Of a stretch of 64,000 nucleotides of DNA, positions 44,034 through 56,162 are shown one piece after another. The stretch is from Lucinisca nassula (Eukaryota; Mollusca; Bivalvia; Lucinida; Lucinidae). The position numbers were made by a program, and so were the translations under genes. Location of the stretch: NCBI GenBank assembly GCA_963580285.1, contig OY757019.1, forward strand, positions 59,788,587-59,852,586. Reading direction: 5' to 3'. The notes beneath the pieces are model-generated. The model saw only the letters and a program-made list of their open reading frames with translations, did not search any database and was not told the origin of the DNA. Numbering within the stretch: the stretch's first letter is position 1; each line of letters starts with the position of its first letter.

Positions 44034-44130
44034 AAGACACATCCGAAAGTCTGAAGAAGCCCGGGAACGATCCCGCGAATCCTGATTTACAAGGTAAGTA
44101 GCATAACCACAACACCACGGAGGCTTCTAC
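44034..44130 (-). mobile_element. SINE-D fragment (-)
   Basis: CATCCGAAAGTCTGAAGAAG to ACACCACGGAGGCTTC. Confidence 0.7.
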
Positions 44131-44814
44131 TGATTGCACAATTTGTGTGTTGACATGAAATATAAATGATTATAGAGCAGCCTCTATGTTACTCAGTTGC
44201 AGCATTATTACAAGTAATGCCCTGGAGCTGGCATGAAATAGCTTCCACCGAAGTTGCCGGTGTTAAGTCATCCAGTATTTGTCTTTATTGAAATTGTCAC
44301 CGAAATTCTGATCTGTCATCAATGTTAGCCTCCGAAATCTCTGATCTGTGTTTGTGGACAGTCGTATAAAAAACAATCTGTAGTTAGAGACAGCATTTTT
44401 TTGGACACCTGGTGTCTTTAGTGGGACGTAGTTTGTTTATTTAACCGAGTTATACGGTCCAATTTGGCAGAAATGCTGCTGAATAATGGTAGTTTTAGCA
44501 TGAGTAAGTGAATGTAACATATTTTGTTGCGAAGACGTACACTTCACGCCGAAAACAAAAATTCATAAAATTTTCGATGAAAATATTTTTCAACGAACTG
44601 GAAAAGCATTATCTGGCTTTGAAATATAGTCAGAATTTTGCTGCGGTATCTCCAGGCATTTAGTTTCTTCTACAATAGCAGCAAATGTCAACAGATTGCC
44701 TTCTCGATTTTTACAAACAAAAAAAACTTCACCTACCCTTTCTATGAAACGTTTTCCGCGATCTGTCTAAGAGACAGTAATCTGTCTTCGACGCAACCGG
44801 TTGCACGGTGTGAT
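44131..44814. other. Unrecognised stretch inside the F region
   Basis: No gene or known repeat. The ORF at 44638 runs on into repeat F. Confidence 0.35.
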
Positions 44815-45640
44815 GTAAAACCGGCGGGCCCCGTGATGGGTCCATTTTGGACCCGGAGTTACAACTTGAATAATCTTGCTAAAGGAACTCATTTTTGATT
44901 TTTATTTCCAAATATAAGTCCACGTAAAACCGGTGGGTCCCGGGGAAGGGCCATTTTTGATCACAGGGCTATAATGTTAACAATCTTCGTAGAGGTCCGC
45001 TAGATGAAGCTTCATACCAAACATTAAAGACCTGGGCCTTCTGGTTTCAGACGAGAAAGGTTTTTTTTTGTTTGATTTGAGGTTTAACGTCCCCGTCAAC
45101 ACTGTAAAGGTCATTTTGGAGACGTTGCTTCCAATTTTGTGGGACTTTTACCCGAGATTGAGATGAAATGACATCTCAAGCCCTGTCGCCCAATGAAACC
45201 AATAGGGTTTATTAGCATGGACGGTCCGCCTCGCACCGCGGTTCCTGGACAGGCTTAGATCCTCTAAGTGGTTTACCAGTACTGGTGTGCGGGCCGGATT
45301 CAGCTCTGCGTGGAAGCATCGTGCAGCCCATATATTTCTTCAAGCCCCTATGGGCGGGGGCGTAAAGAAAGGTTTTAAAGGGTTTCCCCATATAAGTCAA
45401 TGTTAAATAGTTTCAGACAAGAAGATTATTAAAGGTTTTCCCTATATAAGACTATGTAAAACTGGTGGGTCCCCGCGCGAGGGCATTTTTGGCCCCAGGG
45501 CTTTAATTTGAACAATCATGGTAGAGATCCACTAGATGAAGCTTCATACCAAATATTAAAGACCTGGCCATGTGATTTCTGAGAAAAAGTTTTTTTTCAA
45601 TCTTCCGTAAAAATAAATCTATTATTGGCTCCTGTGACCT
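44815..45640 (+). repeat. Tandem repeat F, + orientation, split by a SINE-A
   Basis: Units before 45061 and after 45364, continuing into the F 3' flank to about 45740. Confidence 0.88.
45062..45363 (-). mobile_element. SINE-A copy (-) inside repeat F
   Basis: TTTGTTTGATTTGAGG to CAAGCCCCTATGGGCGGGGG. Short AGAAAGG-type repeats at both joins. Confidence 0.88.
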
Positions 45641-45989
45641 AGACCTTGATGTGCAACGGACCAAAACCATTTGAAATTCATTTAAATGGGGACCACCTAC
45701 TGGTCATTCCTGTGAAGTTTGGTCAAAATCTTATTAGTGGTTTAGGAGATGTCGTTTGAAGAAATTGTTTACGGACGCACGCACGACGGACGACGTGAAA
45801 AAGTGATTTGTCACTATGTGATAGATGAACTAAACAAGAGGCCCACGGACCACTATGCTCACCAGAGCTCAGGTGGGCACTGTCCACTGGCAGCCATGTA
45901 TTTTAATATGATATGGTTTCAATCTACCGATTATAATGTCCCCAACAAACCCTCATTCTGAAAGAAGCACCCATGTGGACTCTGTACCT

Positions 45990-46740
45990 GAAATATTAGG
46001 CGTTTTATGAAATGGAGGAGGTGGAGCATGGACCCAAGAAGTCCTGGTTGCTATCACTGAATGCATTATAATATACGGAACAAGAATATATTGGGTTTGG
46101 GGGATCTGTACGGTTCCTGAGAAATAAGGTCATTTTAGAAGTGGAGGGGCTGGGGCATGGCCACAGCATATCTCAAGAAAGTCCAAGATTAGGGTCCCTG
46201 AATATCACAAGTACCAAGAACATATATAGTTTAGGGCTGGGGATCTGAGTGGTTTATGAGATACAAGGCTTTTCATGAAGTGGAGGGTTGGGGCATTACC
46301 CGGGGCACCCCTGGGGACCTCTAGGTTGCGTCTTATCATAAAGAACATGAATACATATGGCTGAAGGGCGGGGACCTGCACAGTTTCTCATATATTTGGC
46401 CTTTTGTGAAGTGGAGGGGTGGCGCATGACCCAAGCACAACCTGTGAGACACCTAGATTGCTATCACTGAATGTGTTACATCATAAGGAACAAGAATATA
46501 AATGGTTTTGTGTGGGGATCTGGAAGGTTTCCGAGATATTGACCCTTTTATTAAGGGGAGGGGGTGGGGCATTGCCCGATGCATCTCGGAGAACCCCTAG
46601 ATTGGTGTCACTGAATGCATCACATCATAAGGAGGTTATGGGGTGGTGATCTGAACGATTTCTGAGATACTTATATGGCCGTTTACTAAAGTTGAGGGGG
46701 TGACGTGTGGCCACGCAGAAGCTGGGGGACCCTCAGGTTG
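45990..46740 (+). repeat. Tandem repeat G (unit about 135 bp)
   Basis: AGTGGAGGGG-like starts at about 46011, 46140, 46277, 46411, 46555 and 46690, with GGGGCAT and ACCCCTAGATTG segments. Confidence 0.85.
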
Positions 46741-47071
46741 GCATAAAAGCATATGGCTGAGAGAAAGTTACTCATGAAACATTTCTGTAACAGTTTTGTC
46801 AAAATATCTGCAATGACTTAGCAGTAAATGCCATTTTTCAATTTTTCCCATTATAAATATGTAAACTAAAAAGCTGATTGACATTAGAATCATAGACTTT
46901 CAATCCAGCCCAAGGATGCTACAGATGAAATTTAGGGTCAATCGGCCCAGTGGCTTCAGAGATGACGTTTGAAAATGACGCAGACGCCAGACGCAAAACA
47001 ACAGACGCCTGACGACGGCCAACTGCCTATCCTATAAGCTCTCCCGGAGCCCAAGGTGAGCTAAAAACACA

Positions 47072-47310
47072 AAAAGAGCTGAAACCGACCGCACACGAGT
47101 ACTGGTAAACCGCTTAGAGGATCTAAGCCTGCCCAGACAAAGCGGTGCGAGTCGGTCCGTCCATGCCTATAAACCATATTGGTTTCATTGGGTGACGGGG
47201 CTTGAGATGTCAATGCCGGGTAAAAATCCCACAAAATTGGAAGCAACGTCTCCAAAATTACCTATACAGTGTTAACTGGGACGTTAAACCTCAAATCAAA
47301 CAAACAAATC
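47072..47310 (+). mobile_element. SINE-A copy, 5'-truncated
   Basis: It starts within the family at GAGCTGAAACCGACCG and ends GACGTTAAACCTCAAATC with a CAAA tail. Confidence 0.85.
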
Positions 47311-47330
47311 AATACTCATCATGTGAACAA

Positions 47331-47500
47331 GACCGTGATATGAAGACCCCAATAAACCTCGCTTTATATAGAGAAATTTGGGGTTTACAGGGGTATACAT
47401 TATTTTTATTATATCCGCTACAAGATATAGGTTGTGGGTACTCGCAATGAGGCGGTTCTAACGAGCACAATCAGCCTATGTTTTGAATGGAGTTAAGAAA
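47331..47500. mobile_element. MITE-E fragment
   Basis: GGGGTTTACAGGGGTATACA, and an unequal core hairpin around GGCGGTTCTAACGAGC. Confidence 0.65.
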
Positions 47501-47876
47501 TACATTACAAATTTCCATCGAAACCGTTTGTTCTTGCGATATGATAGACGCCATTTTAGCAAACTAAGGAGACATGGCAAGAGAAACAGTACCATCAACA
47601 GTAGGCATGTGCGCTCAGCGAAGACTTTAATTCGTCAGTGTACGCATTAAGTCAGAAAAAAGCAGTCCCTGTCTTCATGAAGAATGGCCATCCTTAGAAC
47701 GCACAGATGTGCAGTCTGATCTGAGTCTTCGCTTGACGCACATGCAGGGAAACGGAGTAAGTTAATTGTATCGATTCCTGATCTTTGTTTTACTTCAACT
47801 TTTCATTCGGTTTCGAATGTTGCCAACATGAAAATTTGTACAAGTATCGCGAGTTTCACATGCACTAGCAAACTTT
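47501..47876. other. Unrecognised stretch
   Basis: A short core like the 19948 palindrome (CAGTCTGATCTGAGTCTTCG) at about 47713. No gene. Confidence 0.4.
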
Positions 47877-48025
47877 TTGTTGGTTGATGGATTCTTTGGA
47901 TGGGTTGGTTTGTCGGTTGGATGGATGGCTGGTTGGTTGGATGGCTGGTTAGATAGTTGTTTGTTTCTTTGTTTGTTTGGTTTGGTTTGTTAGTAGGTTG
48001 GGTGACTGCTTGGTTGGCTGATGGA
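47877..48025 (+). repeat. GGTTGGATGG-type degenerate repeat
   Basis: T/G-rich tract like that at 53806-55590, but short. Confidence 0.8.
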
Positions 48026-48906
48026 ACTAGTCTTCGGACTGACAAAGATGCTATCTTGAAAAGCTGGGCTGAGCATTTCGATAGTGTTCTTGATCGGCCA
48101 TTCCTCTATCAATGCTGTTGCTATCAACAGTCTACTACAGGCTGACAAGTTGGTGCTTGACGAGTTCCCAACGTTACTGAAAAAAATGAAAACAATAAAA
48201 CTTCTGCATGCATTCGTGAAGGCTCCTGGATCAGATGCAATACCTGCTGAGATCTACAAAGAAGGAGGTACTCCAGTTGCAAAGTAGATGACATAGTTAT
48301 TTGAGTTATTTCACATTATGTAAAGAAAAAAGCCTCAAGATTTCAAGGCTGCTTGATTATCCACCTATTTAAACGGAAATGGAACCCTCAGATCTGTGAC
48401 AATTATCGTAGCAACTGCTGGGAAGATCCTTGGGCCTAACCGACTGAATGAACACATTGAACATATAGGGCTTCTACCAGAAAGCCAGTATGGATTCAGA
48501 ATTACAGATGAACAATTGACATGATCTTCACAACAAGGCAGCTTTAAGAGAAATGCCAGGAACAGTACATGGACCTACATATGACCTTTGTCGACCTTAC
48601 CAAAGCATTTGAAATCACTGGTGAAGTTTGGATGTCCCACCAACTTCATACATGTAGCAATGGTGAGACAGTTCCACGATTGTATGATAGCATAGGTTAA
48701 AAATTATGGTGAGCTGTCGGATCCATTCCCTGTGACAAACGGAGTCAATCAAGACTGTATGCTAGCCCAAACACTGTTTCGTATGATCTTCTCTGCCATG
48801 CTCACAGATGCTTTCCATGATGGTGACAATGGGTATACCTATTAGGTATCGCTTTGATGGGAAGCTTTTCAATCGCAGAAGGTTGAATGTCAAATCCAAG
48901 GTGCAG

Positions 48907-49545
48907 ACATAGGTGCATGCATGCATGGTAGTTAACTCAATCTTGGTTGGCAACTTTGCTTCCCTCTTTAATTGCACGCCGGTGGGTCAAGCCTCAGATT
49001 TTATGACGGTTCCAGCTTAAAGGCTAACTGAGAATTAGAAATTAATTTAATGTAAAGTTGGTTGGGTTGCCTGATGCACTGTCTCTGGTCGGGCCCATCG
49101 AAGTCTAACTGTTGGTTTTCTTTTGCTCCAGCATTTCAGTGGTTTCTTGCTGTTGAGTCCACACTGTTGTTTCATCTCTGTGGTTGTTTGACTGCTGTGT
49201 TCTCGGAGATGTTGCACTGATGAGTGAGGAAGCCTTCATGCGGACTAAACAAATTATTTGTCCAAATCGCGACGGCTGTAAAGGCAGAATTGTGGTCGAA
49301 TTTTTTTCACTAACCGTTCCAAGGCGGTTCTTCTGGTGCGGTTTATTCTGTTATGGTTTTCCTTGAGTGGGTGTATCGCTTATATCGTTTTGGTTGAAAG
49401 TGACTGTCCGTTTTTGCTTTCCGCTATTGATGTTTCCATTAAGGTCAAGATATTTCATGTTTGTGTTTCTTTCCCATTGGTGTCTCTGATGAGAGCTGTG
49501 GGGTAATTGTATAGATTACTTATCACTGACTTCACTTCTATTTCG
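48907..49545 (+). mobile_element. 3' end of RT-P retroelement, inserted in the LINE
   Basis: Starts GCATGCATGGTAGTTAACTC and follows 59470-60030 through CTGGTCGGGCCCATCG, GTTTCATCTCTGTGGTTGTT and GAGTGGGTGTATCGC. 5'-truncated. Confidence 0.85.
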
Positions 49546-50274
49546 TCTGCTGATGAAAAGACAAAAGTTGTTCCAGCAGCAGAGAAGATATAAAAAGGTA
49601 AAATCAAGTCGCTTACTCCTGTGATCGCTATGTCCTCACGATCAGCGTCAAAAAGACTGGGGTAGTCTATCAAATAGCGTCTTGCAAGCCTATCAAAAAG
49701 CAAACCATCACAGTGAAAGATCGAAGATTGCAAGTGGTTGACAAGTTCACCTACCTTTGGAGCACACTGTCAAGAGTCCAGCACGTTGATTATGAAGTCT
49801 ATGCCAGGATTGGCAAAGCTAGTGCAGCATTTGGCCAGCTACATGTTAGTGTATGGGACCGAAGAGGTCAGGCTTGTCTACAGTCTACAGAACTGTGGTG
49901 GTGCCAACACAACACAATTGTATGCATGTGGAACATGGACAGTTTAACAGTTTAACAGTTAAATAACGACTAAATGGCAAGACATGATTCCAGACACAGA
50001 AGTCCTGAAAAGGGTAGGGATGTAAAGTGTACATACTCTTCTGAAACTAGCATAGTTAAGATGGACAGGCTATGTTACCCGGATGCCTGAGGAATGTTTG
50101 CAAATGAAGATTCTCTATGGAGAACGAGAAATGGGCAAACGCTTCCATGTTGGTCAGAAGAAGCGCTACAAGGACACCCTGATGACTTCAAAATACCAAC
50201 CGTCATGGGAACAACTTGCACAGGACAGAGCAAAGTGGTGAGGCCTCATCAGAGGGGTATTATTGAATATGAGG

Positions 50275-50563
50275 TCCCGCCCCCGCCCTTCGGGGCATGA
50301 GCTGCATGGTACTTCCACACACAGCTGAAACTGACCACTCATTACTACAGGTAAACCGCTTAGAAGGACTAAGCCTTCCCAGGCAAAGTAGTATGAGTCA
50401 GACCGTCCACTGCATATTAGCCTTTTGGTTTCATTGGGCGGCAGTGCTTGTCATTTCATCTCGGTGTCGGGTTAAAGTCACACAAAATTGGAAGAACGCC
50501 TCCAAAAATGACCTAAATAGTGTTGACGGGGACGTTAAACCCCAATCCAAACAAACAAACAAA
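50275..50563 (+). mobile_element. SINE-A copy with target duplication, inside the LINE
   Basis: Flanked by ATTGAATATGAGG (50262-50274) and ATTGTATATGAGG (50564-50576), one mismatch. Tail CAAACAAACAAACAA-type. Confidence 0.9.
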
Positions 50564-50740
50564 ATTGTATATGAGGCAAAAAAGAATCAGTGAAACTGTG
50601 TAGAAACGCACCAAGCGCAAAGCTACTGCAAAGGCAACGCCAACAGAGCTGCCTATCTCTAACCTCTGTTGTTTTATCCAGCGCTAGAATTGGTCTCAAC
50701 GGCCATCTTAGAACACATAAAGAGTAACATTTCTAAAATA

Positions 50741-51713
50741 TGATTAAAGGACACGGGAAATCATTCTCAAATAAATAACATCTTAAAATCGCCAGTTAAC
50801 ACTCCATGATGCTGAAATTCCGAGATTTATACACAGCGTAATAAATAAATAGTAGCCAGGTAAACATGTGCATTTGTCTGCTAGTGTAGTGTGCGTGAGA
50901 AAATTCCGATAATTAATCAGCTGCCGAATCACGTGGTGTAGTGACGTCAATATTCCCACTTTGCTGTAGTAAACCTAAATTCGGCCAGAAAACAAAGATT
51001 TAAAAAATAAATAAATAAATAACAAAATGCAAGCGAGCTTGAAGCGTATACCAGAAATACAGCCATATATATATATAATCGCAGGCCCCTTACGCGCACA
51101 TAGATAAAAAATCTATAGAATGTGTGATAATTTCCAAATAAGTACGGGGGATGCTTTGCACCCTCGCAACCCCCTCCCAGCGCACGGGTCTGGTTTGAGC
51201 CCGCTGAGTTGCAGCAGGACGAAGCCGAGGACTCCTCTTGACGGCCTTAGTAGAACACAGAGGATGCAAGATACAAATTGGTCAGTATGGCACTGCCTTC
51301 TTTGTACAGAATTGTCGATTTGATTAAAGCAGCGTATTGAAAAAATATTTTCGAACGGCATGTTAGGACATATGTTCTTTTCAGTACTTTTACATTCATC
51401 CATCGATATATTTTAATAAAAGCAAATATAAAACAAAATAATATTACACGGACATTTTGTCACGTTGTCGCATCAACGTTGACACGAAGTCATTTCAAAT
51501 ATATATACCCGTTTGGAAGTTTCCTCTGCAAAGCGCCCACTGTAGGCGCCGTTTTTTTTTTTTTTTTTTTTTTTTTTTGTTTTTGTTTTTGTTTTGTTTT
51601 TGGCATTTGTCTTATTATAAACATTATAGGTCTCCACTTGATTTGAAAACTAGCATCACGAGCTCAAATAACTGACGTAGATAAAGTGTTATCAGTGCCA
51701 TTTATAAGACGTT
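50741..51713. other. Unrecognised stretch with AT and T runs
   Basis: Short (AT)n at about 51067 and a T run at 51552-51579. No gene recognised. Confidence 0.4.
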
Positions 51714-51726
51714 GACTGTCATTATG

Positions 51727-51992
51727 TGCCGATCTCGGTAGCTCAGTCGGATGCGCGTTAATCAGGAAGGCGCGGGTTTTTCATTGATCATGAAATCTTT
51801 TCTACGGTCATTCTGTCCCTTCCGATGATTCGAGAAGGGCAGTTGTCAGTTTCTGGCGAAAGAATGCGCACTGTACTCGTTAACCGCTTACTTATAAGCC
51901 TGCCCAGGAAGTGTGTTGGGTAAACTGACCGGCTCAAAAATGACCTAATATGGTGTTGACTGGGCCGTTAAACTTCAAAACAAACAAACAAA
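51727..51992 (+). mobile_element. SINE-B copy with perfect target duplication
   Basis: GACTGTCATTATG at 51714-51726 and 51993-52005. tRNA-like head GGTAGCTCAGTCGGATGCG with an internal deletion past the B box. Confidence 0.92.
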
Positions 51993-52080
51993 GACTGTCA
52001 TTATGCCGCCTTTCCACTTCAGGCTGTACTTCAGCAAGCAGTGTACCAACAACCGAAGATACCAACACATGAGCTGTAAT

Positions 52081-52383
52081 TTGTTTGTTTGTTTGAGGTT
52101 TAACGTACCCGTCAACACTGTAAAGGTCATTTTGGAGACGTTGCTTCCAATTTTGTGGGACTTTTACCCGACATTGAGATGAAATTACATCTCAAGCCCT
52201 GTCGCCCAACAAAACCAATAGGGTTTATTAGCATGGACGGTCCGCCTCGCACCGCGGTTCCTGGACAGGCTTACGTAGATCCTCTAAGCGGTTTACCAGT
52301 ACTAGTGTGCGGGCCGGATTCAGCTCTGCGTGGAAGCATCATGTCGCCCATATATTTCTTCAAGCCCCTATTGGCGGGGGCCG
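52081..52383 (-). mobile_element. SINE-A copy (-) with target duplication
   Basis: CACATGAGCTGTAAT (52066-52080) and CACATGAGCTATAAT (52384-52398), one mismatch in 15. Confidence 0.92.
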
Positions 52384-52436
52384 CACATGAGCTATAATAA
52401 TGATAATAATAATAACTACAAATTAGTGAGTTATGA

Positions 52437-52438
<2 letters not shown>

Positions 52439-52467
<29 letters not shown>
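52439..52467. repeat. (GT)n microsatellite
   Basis: Fourteen GT units next to the SINE-D tail. Confidence 0.95.
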
Positions 52468-52612
52468 TCGTGTTTAACGTCCAACCATCAGCTAAGGACA
52501 TACGGGGACAGGACTTCGGTTTTAAAAATCCGAACTCTACAGAAGCCAGGGATCGAACCCGCGATCCTTGGTTTCTGAGGCGAGAAGCATAGCCACTACA
52601 CCACGGGAGCTT
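52468..52612 (-). mobile_element. SINE-D copy (-)
   Basis: GTTTAACGTCCAACCATCAG, GGGATCGAACCCGCGATCC and CACTACACCACGGGAGCTTC. tRNA-like A and B boxes on -. Confidence 0.8.
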
Positions 52613-52686
52613 CAGTGAGTTGTGCTAAAAAGAATGATAGAATTCAGATTAAAACATCACGTAACACCTCAGCGGACACATGATCA

Positions 52687-52765
52687 TTAACCCATTTTGT
52701 TCCAGAAAACCAAAAACGGGTGACTGGCAAACAGTGTAGGCCCATATCAGATGCCACGGCCATAA
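52687..52765 (+). mobile_element. MITE-A 5' part
   Basis: TTAACCCATTTTGTTCC and CAAACAGTGTAGGCCCATAT. Truncated in the core. Confidence 0.7.
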
Positions 52766-53039
52766 AATAAGTGAATATTCTGCGCTACATTGAAAGTATT
52801 CAGTTGTCGGCTAATCTTCTAAGCATATCCGAAAACAAAGAAACGTGCAGAAAAAACACTCGGGGTGAGACTATCCGGGTCTACATCGCTAACTTGGCGT
52901 GCGAGTAGCCTGAGGCAAAGTGGGGCCTCTTCTACGGTCAGAAACCTACACACACCCACTTAAAACATCGGCCTTGCATTTGGGTATCCAAATTCAGCCA
53001 TTTTCTGTGGGTCTCTTTCGTTACATTCACTTGAAAAAT

Positions 53040-53341
53040 ACGGCCCCCGCCCATCGGGGCTTGAAGAAATATATGGGCTGCATGATGCTTCCACACAGAG
53101 TTGAATCCGACCCGCACACGAGTACTGGTAACCCGCTTAGAGGATCTAAGCCTGCCCAGGCAAAGCGGTGCGCACGAGTCAGACCGCCCATGCTTATAAA
53201 CCCTATTGGTTTCATTGGGCGACAGGGCTTGAGATGTCATTTCATCTCAATGTCGGGTAAAAATCCCACAAAATTGGAAGCAACGTCTCCAAATGACCTT
53301 TACAGTGTTGACGGGGAAGTTAAACCTCAAATCAAATCAAA
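53040..53341 (+). mobile_element. SINE-A copy, full length with target duplication
   Basis: TCACTTGAAAAAT at 53027-53039 and 53342-53354, perfect 13 bp. Tail (ATCAA)n-like. Confidence 0.93.
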
Positions 53342-53354
53342 TCACTTGAAAAAT

Positions 53355-53805
53355 GTAGTCTTCGGTCGTGCTAACACCCACTGTTGTCGTAGTTTAGGAT
53401 CACTTGGGAATGCAAAGAAATGAATCCCACATCCTTTTGAATGTTTACTTGTGCACCCAAATGCTACACAATACGCCATATTAATGTATTTGTTTCCAGA
53501 AAATAAAAGCGTAATGCAAAGAAATAAATATTAATCTTTACACGTTCTTCAATGGAATGGGAACTGTGACGTCACTCACCGATAAGCAGCGTAGAGTGGC
53601 GGAATATATGCATATTGGAGGTATTTTTATCTCTAAGCGGTTTACACAGATAGCTGTAAGGTTAACAGACTAAGCTCTGCGGGGATGCGCAGGATTCTTA
53701 TGACTGAACAATATTTGATTAAAAGTAAAATTGTTTCCGTAGTCCTTTAAGACCGGTCATTATCAGTAATGAGTGACGAACTGAGTTGGCTGACTGACTA
53801 ATCAG
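53355..53805. other. Unrecognised stretch
   Basis: Includes a CRE-like TGACGTCA at about 53568, but no linked ORF. Confidence 0.4.
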
Positions 53806-55590
53806 GTTGTTGGTTGGTTGGTTGGTTGGTGGTTACTTGGTTGATTGGTTGATTCTCTGATTGCTTCGTTGTTGGTTAATTGGCTCGTTGGTTACATGAT
53901 TGATCTGTTGGCTGTTTGGTTCAATAGTGATTGTTGGTTGGTTGGTTTGTTGGTTGGTTGGTTGGTTTGTTGGATAGTTGGTAAGTTGGTTTGTTGGTTG
54001 GTTGTTTATATAGTTGTTGATTGGTTGGTCGATTGTTTGTTTGTTTGGTGGTTACTTGGTTGATTGGTTGATTCTTTCATTGGTTCGTTGGTTGGTGGGT
54101 TGGCTAGTTGGTTACATGATTGATCTGTTGGCTGTTTGGTTCAGTGGTGATTGTTGGTTTGTTGGTTGGTTTGTTTGTTGGCTGGTAGGTTGGTTGGTTG
54201 GGTTGTTGGTTGGTTGGTAAGTTAGTTGGTTGGTTTGTTGGTTGGTTGGTAAGCTGGTTGCTTGGTTCGTTGATTGGTTGGTTGGTTGTTTGATTATGTA
54301 GTTGTTGATTGGCTAAAATGTTGGTCGATTGGTAAATATGCTGGTTGGTTGCTGACTGGTTGGTCCACTCGTTGTTGCGTAGTTTGTTTGGATAGATTGT
54401 TGGGTCGGATGTTTATAAACTTGGCTGGTTCGGTTGGTTGGTCGGTTGGTTGGCCAGTTGGCCAGTTGGTTGTTTGGATTGTTGGTTGGTTGGTCGGTCG
54501 GTCGGTCTGTCGGTCGTTTGGTTGATTATTTGATTGTTTGGTTAGATGGTTGAGAAGTTCTTTGGCTATTTTTGTTGTTGATTAATTGGTTGGTTGACTG
54601 ACCGTTTGGTAATTGGAAGTGTCGGCTGGTTGTTATGGTTGCCGTTTGGTTAGTTGGTTGGTTGGTTGGTTGGTTTAGTTTTATAAATTTTATTGCCTCA
54701 AACAGCAGTTATGTATGCTGGTGAGTTGAGCCATTGTTGTTGTTTTTTTGTTTTTTTTTTTAATGTAATTGTTTGGTTAATTAGTTAGATGGTCTGTTTT
54801 GGTTTGTTCCCTTGATTGACTGGTTGGTTGCCTTTTTTGTTGGCTGTGTCATAGTTCGGTTAGATGGTTGGTTGATAATCGGTTGGTTGGTTGACTTGCG
54901 ATTGATTGGTCGACTAGTTTATTGGTTAGTTTGTTGGTAGGTAGGAAGTAGGTTCAGTGGTTGAATGGTTGTTTGGGTGGTCTATTGGTTGTTGGTTTGT
55001 TTGATGTATGCTTGGTTGGCTGCTTGACTGATTGTTTGGTTAGTGTTATGGTTGGTCGGTATATTTATTATTTGGTTGGCTGGATACTAGCTTTAGTTTA
55101 ACATATGGTATTGCCTCAAATCGAAATGGTTCGATGGCTGGTTAGTTGATGCGTTGTTTGGTTGCATTGTGAAATAATTTAATTAAATGGTTGATAGGTT
55201 AGATTGTTGTTTGTTGGATTGTTTGATGCATTGATTGGTCGGTTTATTTGATGTTGAGTTCGATCAAGGGTTATATTGTTGGTTAATTGGTTACTTGGTT
55301 TGTTCTTTGCTTGGTAGGTTTGTTGGGTGGATAGTTAGTTGATTAACTTTCTGTTTGTTTGTTGGTTGACTGGTTATTTCGTTAAATCGTTAATTGAGTT
55401 ATTCGGTTTGTTGGCTGGTTCATTGTTTGGTTGGTTTGTTGTTTGATTGTTTCGTCGGTAGGTTGGTTTTGTTTGTTGGTTAGTTGTGTTGCTGTTTCGT
55501 TTTTGGGTTGGTTGGTTGATTGGTTGGTTGGTAAGTGGTTATTTGTCTTGTTGTTTGGTTGTTTGATTAGTTGGTTGATTGGTTGGCTGG
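53806..55590 (+). repeat. TTGG-rich degenerate simple repeat, 1.8 kb
   Basis: Built from TTGG, TTGA, TTGT and TTTG steps. The + strand is nearly free of C and rich in GGTTGGTTGG. ORFs here (LVGWLVG on +, NQPTNQP on -) are repeat translations. Confidence 0.95.
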
Positions 55591-55599
55591 CTGGGAATC

Positions 55600-56130
55600 C
55601 GTTCCGCCTCACGGCGTCCACAGAAACTTAGCAAGTATGAACTCGAACATTGTCATGTTGCAACAGCGCATCTTTCGTATTTTTCAACGCGTTCTCTGTA
55701 CTATAGCTGCACGCAATTTCTTCACAATATTAGCATAACTATCCACATCAATAGTCTGGCCATGAGATAAATAGTCCACCAACAGAACCCCCTCGCCGTC
55801 CCAAAACACAGATGCCATGACCTTGTCATCCGAGGGCTGAATCTTGAATTTCTTAGGACTAGATTAACCGTGACCAGTACGTTGTTTACTGCGCTGTTAG
55901 TCTCCGGATCATAGTGAAGGATCCAAGTTTTCTCCCCGGTAAAATTCTGTCAAGAAAATCTTAGGGATCATAATCATATCTTTTCAAAAGTAACTCAGAC
56001 ATGGACAGTCGGACAGCTCGTTGTTGTTTACTTAGGCATTTTGACACCTAAAGCCATGCCCAGCCGTTCATGTAAAATAGTTAAAACGCTACCCTCATAA
56101 ACCACCAATCTTCTAGTCATTCCTGAAACT
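55600..56130 (-). pseudogene. Mariner-type transposase remnant
   Basis: On -: FTGEKTWILHYDPETNSAV (the first catalytic motif, with Glu where Asp is expected), KKFKIQPSDDKVMASVFWDG, EGVLLVDYLSHGQTIDVDSY and LLQHDNVRVHT (second Asp). Frameshifts and a TGA separate the pieces. The third catalytic region is missing because the sequence stops at the TTGG tract. Inactive. Confidence 0.85.
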
Positions 56131-56162
56131 ATTATTTACAACTTCCCTTAGTTTTTTTTTCC

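Larger units (their letters stand above)
48030..50740 (+). pseudogene. Non-LTR retrotransposon endonuclease/reverse transcriptase, decayed and interrupted
   Basis: Pieces in shifting frames: LRTDKDAILKSWAEHFDSVL, APGSDAIPAEIYKEGG, GLLPESQYGF, FVDLTKAFE and DPFPVTNGVNQD (reverse-transcriptase blocks before the catalytic motif). After an insertion come VSVKKTGVVYQI, DRRLQVVDKFTYLWSTLSR and a region for the basic tail. The order is that of one LINE RT. An RT-P 3' end replaces the catalytic part at 48907-49545, and a SINE-A sits at 50275-50563. There are many stops; it is not functional. Confidence 0.85.

Noticed and set aside
52920..53423. 167-codon ORF
   Set aside because: It is mostly SINE-A translated; similar frames (YMGCMML) occur in other copies.
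53845..54525. LVGWLVG-type membrane-like proteins
   Set aside because: They are translations of TTGG repeats in several frames.
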